From assembly GCF_002234675.1 (NCBI RefSeq), contig NC_019859.2, forward strand, positions 32,572,934 to 32,636,933: 64,000 nucleotides of DNA, given 5' to 3'. Of the stretch, positions 59,800 through 64,000 are shown piece after piece (position 1 is the stretch's first letter; each line of letters opens with the position of its first letter). The notes beneath the pieces are model-generated. The model saw only the letters and a program-made list of their open reading frames with translations, was not told where the DNA came from and did not search any database. The position numbers were made by a program, and so were the translations under genes. This stretch comes from Oryzias latipes. Taxonomy: Eukaryota; Chordata; Actinopteri; Beloniformes; Adrianichthyidae.

Positions 59800-60266
59800 G
59801 GTTGAGGACCCAAAATGCAAGTGACCAGGATTGGCGACACGAAAGAAAATACTAGGGATGACACGACGCTTCGGCGCGCGGTTCGCCTTCATGAAACAGA
59901 GTGTTTCAGCACAATGTTTTGGGGCATGTGTCAAGTAGCGCAGATCACGTGGTTGATGACGTATGATGCGCCACATGCTTCGTTTGGTCGAACCACGGTT
60001 CAGATGTCACTTGCGCTTCGGACAGTTGGGCGCGCTATTCTTTAGAAATACGAAATGAATCCCAAACGTTTCCCGACAAGTTCTATTGTTTCCCCAAGAT
60101 TGGAATCAGCGTCAGTCCATTGCACTTTACCATGGTTCCTTGTAAAAAATGTACTGTGGCTCAGGACCATTTCAACTCGATTTCTCCTAATAAAACAATA
60201 CATTGTGAATAGAAATATTAATAAAAATACTTCAACAGATCTATGATGGCAAGCTGAAGAAGTGTC
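59800..60266. other. No recognisable gene
   Basis: Short frames on both strands without domains; GC-balanced sequence just upstream of the LINE. Confidence 0.4.
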
Positions 60267-60325
60267 AGTGAAGATAGCTCAGTGGATAAGTCAGTGAGGT
60301 ATGCATCCAGAGATCAAGACCAATG
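60267..60325 (+). ncRNA. tRNA-like internal promoter (SINE head or tRNA remnant)
   Basis: TAGCTCAGTGG at 60275-60285 fits the pol III A box and GATCAAGAC at 60312-60320 fits the B box, 26 bases apart. I cannot fold a full cloverleaf, so a tRNA-derived SINE head or decayed tRNA is more likely than a working tRNA gene. Confidence 0.35.
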
Positions 60326-60825
60326 TTTGACAGTTTTATTATTTATATTTTTTCATGTTTTGCATTTATTTTCTTCATGTGATGTGTATTTGGCTTTGTC
60401 AAGCACCTTTCACAGAAAACATCACATGTGCTGTTGTTTTACGTTTTTTTCTAATCATCATTAACAACATTGTAGTTTTATTTAGTTCATCTGGACTTAG
60501 TTATAAGGTTAGAGGACGTTTCACCTCTTTTCCAAGAGGCTTTGTCAATTGACAAAGGACAATGGAACCAACCTGGATGAACAACATTGTTTTGTTTTAC
60601 GTTTTCATCATCATTTCCACATTGAAGTGTTACAAGGAGCTTAGTTGAAACATATGTTGATATACGTCCAGTCCACAACATGATGCCGCCGTTCTGTGTG
60701 GTTTCAAAGCCCTGAATGGGTGGTTCATTTTTCCGGCACAATTACAAGAACCCCAATGAGGCTTCATGGGGCTTCTATAAAACATCCCTAGAAAATACAT
60801 AATTAACAAACTGAAACATGACTGT
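60326..60825. other. No recognisable gene
   Basis: AT-rich; short frames only. Confidence 0.4.
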
Positions 60826-62440
<1,615 letters not shown>

Positions 62441-62455
62441 TTAATAGATAGAATG

Positions 62456-62616
62456 GATTAATAGAAATGCTTTTTAATTTTCAAAATGATGCTGCATCAA
62501 GTTCATATGATGGTTTCTCAGATTGTAGCAGAATTTCCACCTTCGACGATCATGATCGGGAGATTTGCGCTCCGCTGTGCGAAGGCAGCTGGCGGTCCGA
62601 AGAACAAAAGCTTGTT
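62456..62616 (+). repeat. Fragment of the palindromic element family
   Basis: TTAATAGAAATGCTTTTTAA followed by TTCATATGATGGTTTCTCAG and GCTCCGCTGTGCGAAGGCAG matches the arms of 20318-22942. Only about 160 bases remain, with an internal deletion. Confidence 0.75.
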
Positions 62617-62702
62617 CTCTCACATCCTCTGTATTTGATCGCTGCCTGCCTGCCAGATGGATGGAGGAATGCCCCGTCTTCTCGTTTTTTTTCCAGACAG
62701 GA

Positions 62703-62895
62703 TACAGCGGGGAAAATAAGTATTGAACACGTCAACATTTCTCTCAAAAAACATATTTCTAATCGAGCTATTGACATGAAATTTTCACCAGATGTCGGCA
62801 TCAACCCAAGTAATGCACACATAGAAAGAAATCCAAACATTTATGTCCATAAATGAAGTTATGTGTAATAAAGTGAAATGGCACAGGGAATAAGT
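62703..62895 (+). mobile_element. Tc1/mariner-like end fragment
   Basis: TACAGCGGGGAAAATAAGTA followed by TTGAACACGTC and ATTTTCACCAGATGTCGG is typical of fish Tc1-like inverted repeats. No transposase frame follows. Confidence 0.55.
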
Positions 62896-62904
62896 ACCTG
62901 TTTT

Positions 62905-63330
62905 AATCGACTGTTTTTCTCTAACTGTGAGTTACCGACTCATAATTTCATAGAAGTCAGGGGATGTAACAGAAAACTCAACAAACACACACGTGTTCTT
63001 CTTTTTAGTACAAGCAAACATTTAGTAACAAATTTGAACACACTGGATTAATTTACTTGTTTGTTTTTGACGTGTACCTGAGAAGTTTGAACAATCATTA
63101 CCAGAATTTTCTTCTGAGTTTGAAGCACAGTCATCAGAAAATAACAGAGAGGAAACTCATGAATCTGGATATTTGATCGAGTTAACAAAATGTTAGAAAA
63201 ACGGAACACAATAAGGAACCAGCAATAGAAGGCCCTGATTGGTTGAGGTTTGTTCATCATTTTAACAAAAGGTTGAATACAGTTCTCTTTCTGGTCTCTG
63301 CCTGTGTGGGTTTTCTCCAGGTAATCCGGT
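62905..63330 (-). repeat. Second inverted remnant of lectin upstream flank
   Basis: Matches 38165-38562 in the same orientation and the A/C/D upstream block inverted. 63331-63651 after it holds nothing I recognise. Confidence 0.65.
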
Positions 63331-63651
63331 TTCCTCCCACTGTCCAGAAAATGGATGATTGAATTCATTTGTGATCCGTCGACCTTCAGCCCAGGTGGAG
63401 AATCTTCCACTAATGTGAGGAAAGTGGTTCTGGTGGAGAACGGGGCGGAAGACTGCTGTCCATGGTTCTGAAAGCCTTAGGGCCTTTTGGACGGCTTTAT
63501 CCCGCGAGTTTGATTGCCTGAAAACTCTAACGATTGTGCCTTTATCACAAAACCTTCTAAAGCTGCTGATTGAAAGTATTTGAATGAAACTCGATCACAG
63601 AAGCTCTGTGTTTGAGGAATTATTAAAATAATTGTTTTGCTTGTTGTATAA

Positions 63652-64000
63652 AGAGTTCAGACAACATGAAATGAACATTCAATTTAAACTTTTTTAATGT
63701 TCCATCTTGAGCTTCTGGACTTCTGCCAGACTGATTCACATCCAGCATGATGTAAATAACAAACCATGAGGACATAACAGCATTAGAACATAAGAACTCC
63801 ACATCACAACCTGAACTCTCAATTAAGAAAAAAGATACATTTTAACATTTAGAAGTAGTTTTTTTTAGCCAAAAGTAACCTTATTTTTAAATATTTACAC
63901 ATTAATGCTACGCTGATAGTTAAAATAAAAAAGTTATCTTTTTTTTTACTGTCTGTTAGGAGAGAGATTGACTTAAACTCAGAAAGTAAGTTTGGTAAAG
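63652..64000 (-). repeat. Second copy of the window's left edge
   Basis: AAGAGTTCAGACAACA onward repeats 1-310 in the same orientation. The corresponding minus-strand exon would lie just beyond the window. Confidence 0.8.

Overview
The window looks like teleost fish DNA, probably a percomorph. Introns are AT-rich with clean GT/AG junctions. There are many fish-type non-LTR retrotransposon 3' ends, hAT, Harbinger-like and pogo/Tigger-like elements, Ty3/gypsy pieces and one endogenous retrovirus. No prokaryotic features, CRISPR arrays or operons are seen. The species cannot be named from sequence alone.

The host content is a rearranged cluster of one secreted C-type lectin family, called copies A to E here. 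The gene has 11 exons: exon 1 signal peptide, exon 2 linker, exons 3-8 a Cys-containing and coiled-coil neck, and exons 9-11 the C-type lectin domain (CTLD) with EPN and WND motifs. Copy C (minus, 26282-31661) is the only one whose 11 exons join into an uninterrupted frame (795 nt, 264 aa). Copy A (plus, 4110-13169) keeps every exon but has several frameshifts. Copy B (14803-14851) is a promoter plus exon 1 only. Copy D (40660-45722) keeps neck exons 3-8 but has lost promoter, exons 1-2 and most of the CTLD. Copy E (51292-53446) has promoter, signal exon and an intact CTLD but has lost the neck exons, so D and E are complementary halves.

Layout: 1-496 is 3' flank and 497-715 the last exon of an unrecognised minus-strand gene; 700-2531 LINE pieces; 2532-13400 lectin A with nested LINEs and a solo LTR; 14340-14851 remnant B; 15065-19335 noncoding repeats; 19336-25436 a 6.1 kb foldback element with a second palindromic element nested in it; 26080-32918 lectin C; 32929-38160 nested repeats (solo LTR in a LINE, hAT element in a LINE tail); 38165-46440 an inverted flank remnant and lectin D; 46622-51154 an endogenous retrovirus; 51205-54967 lectin E with a palindromic element in its 3' UTR; 55807-62890 Harbinger-like, LINE, gypsy, Tigger-like and Tc1-like elements; 62905-64000 another inverted lectin flank and a second copy of the sequence that opens the window.

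Because the lectin copies align to each other, several insertions have an empty site elsewhere in the window. This allows relative dating of many events without outside data. The first ~310 bases recur at 63652-64000, so the window spans about one period of a larger segmental duplication.
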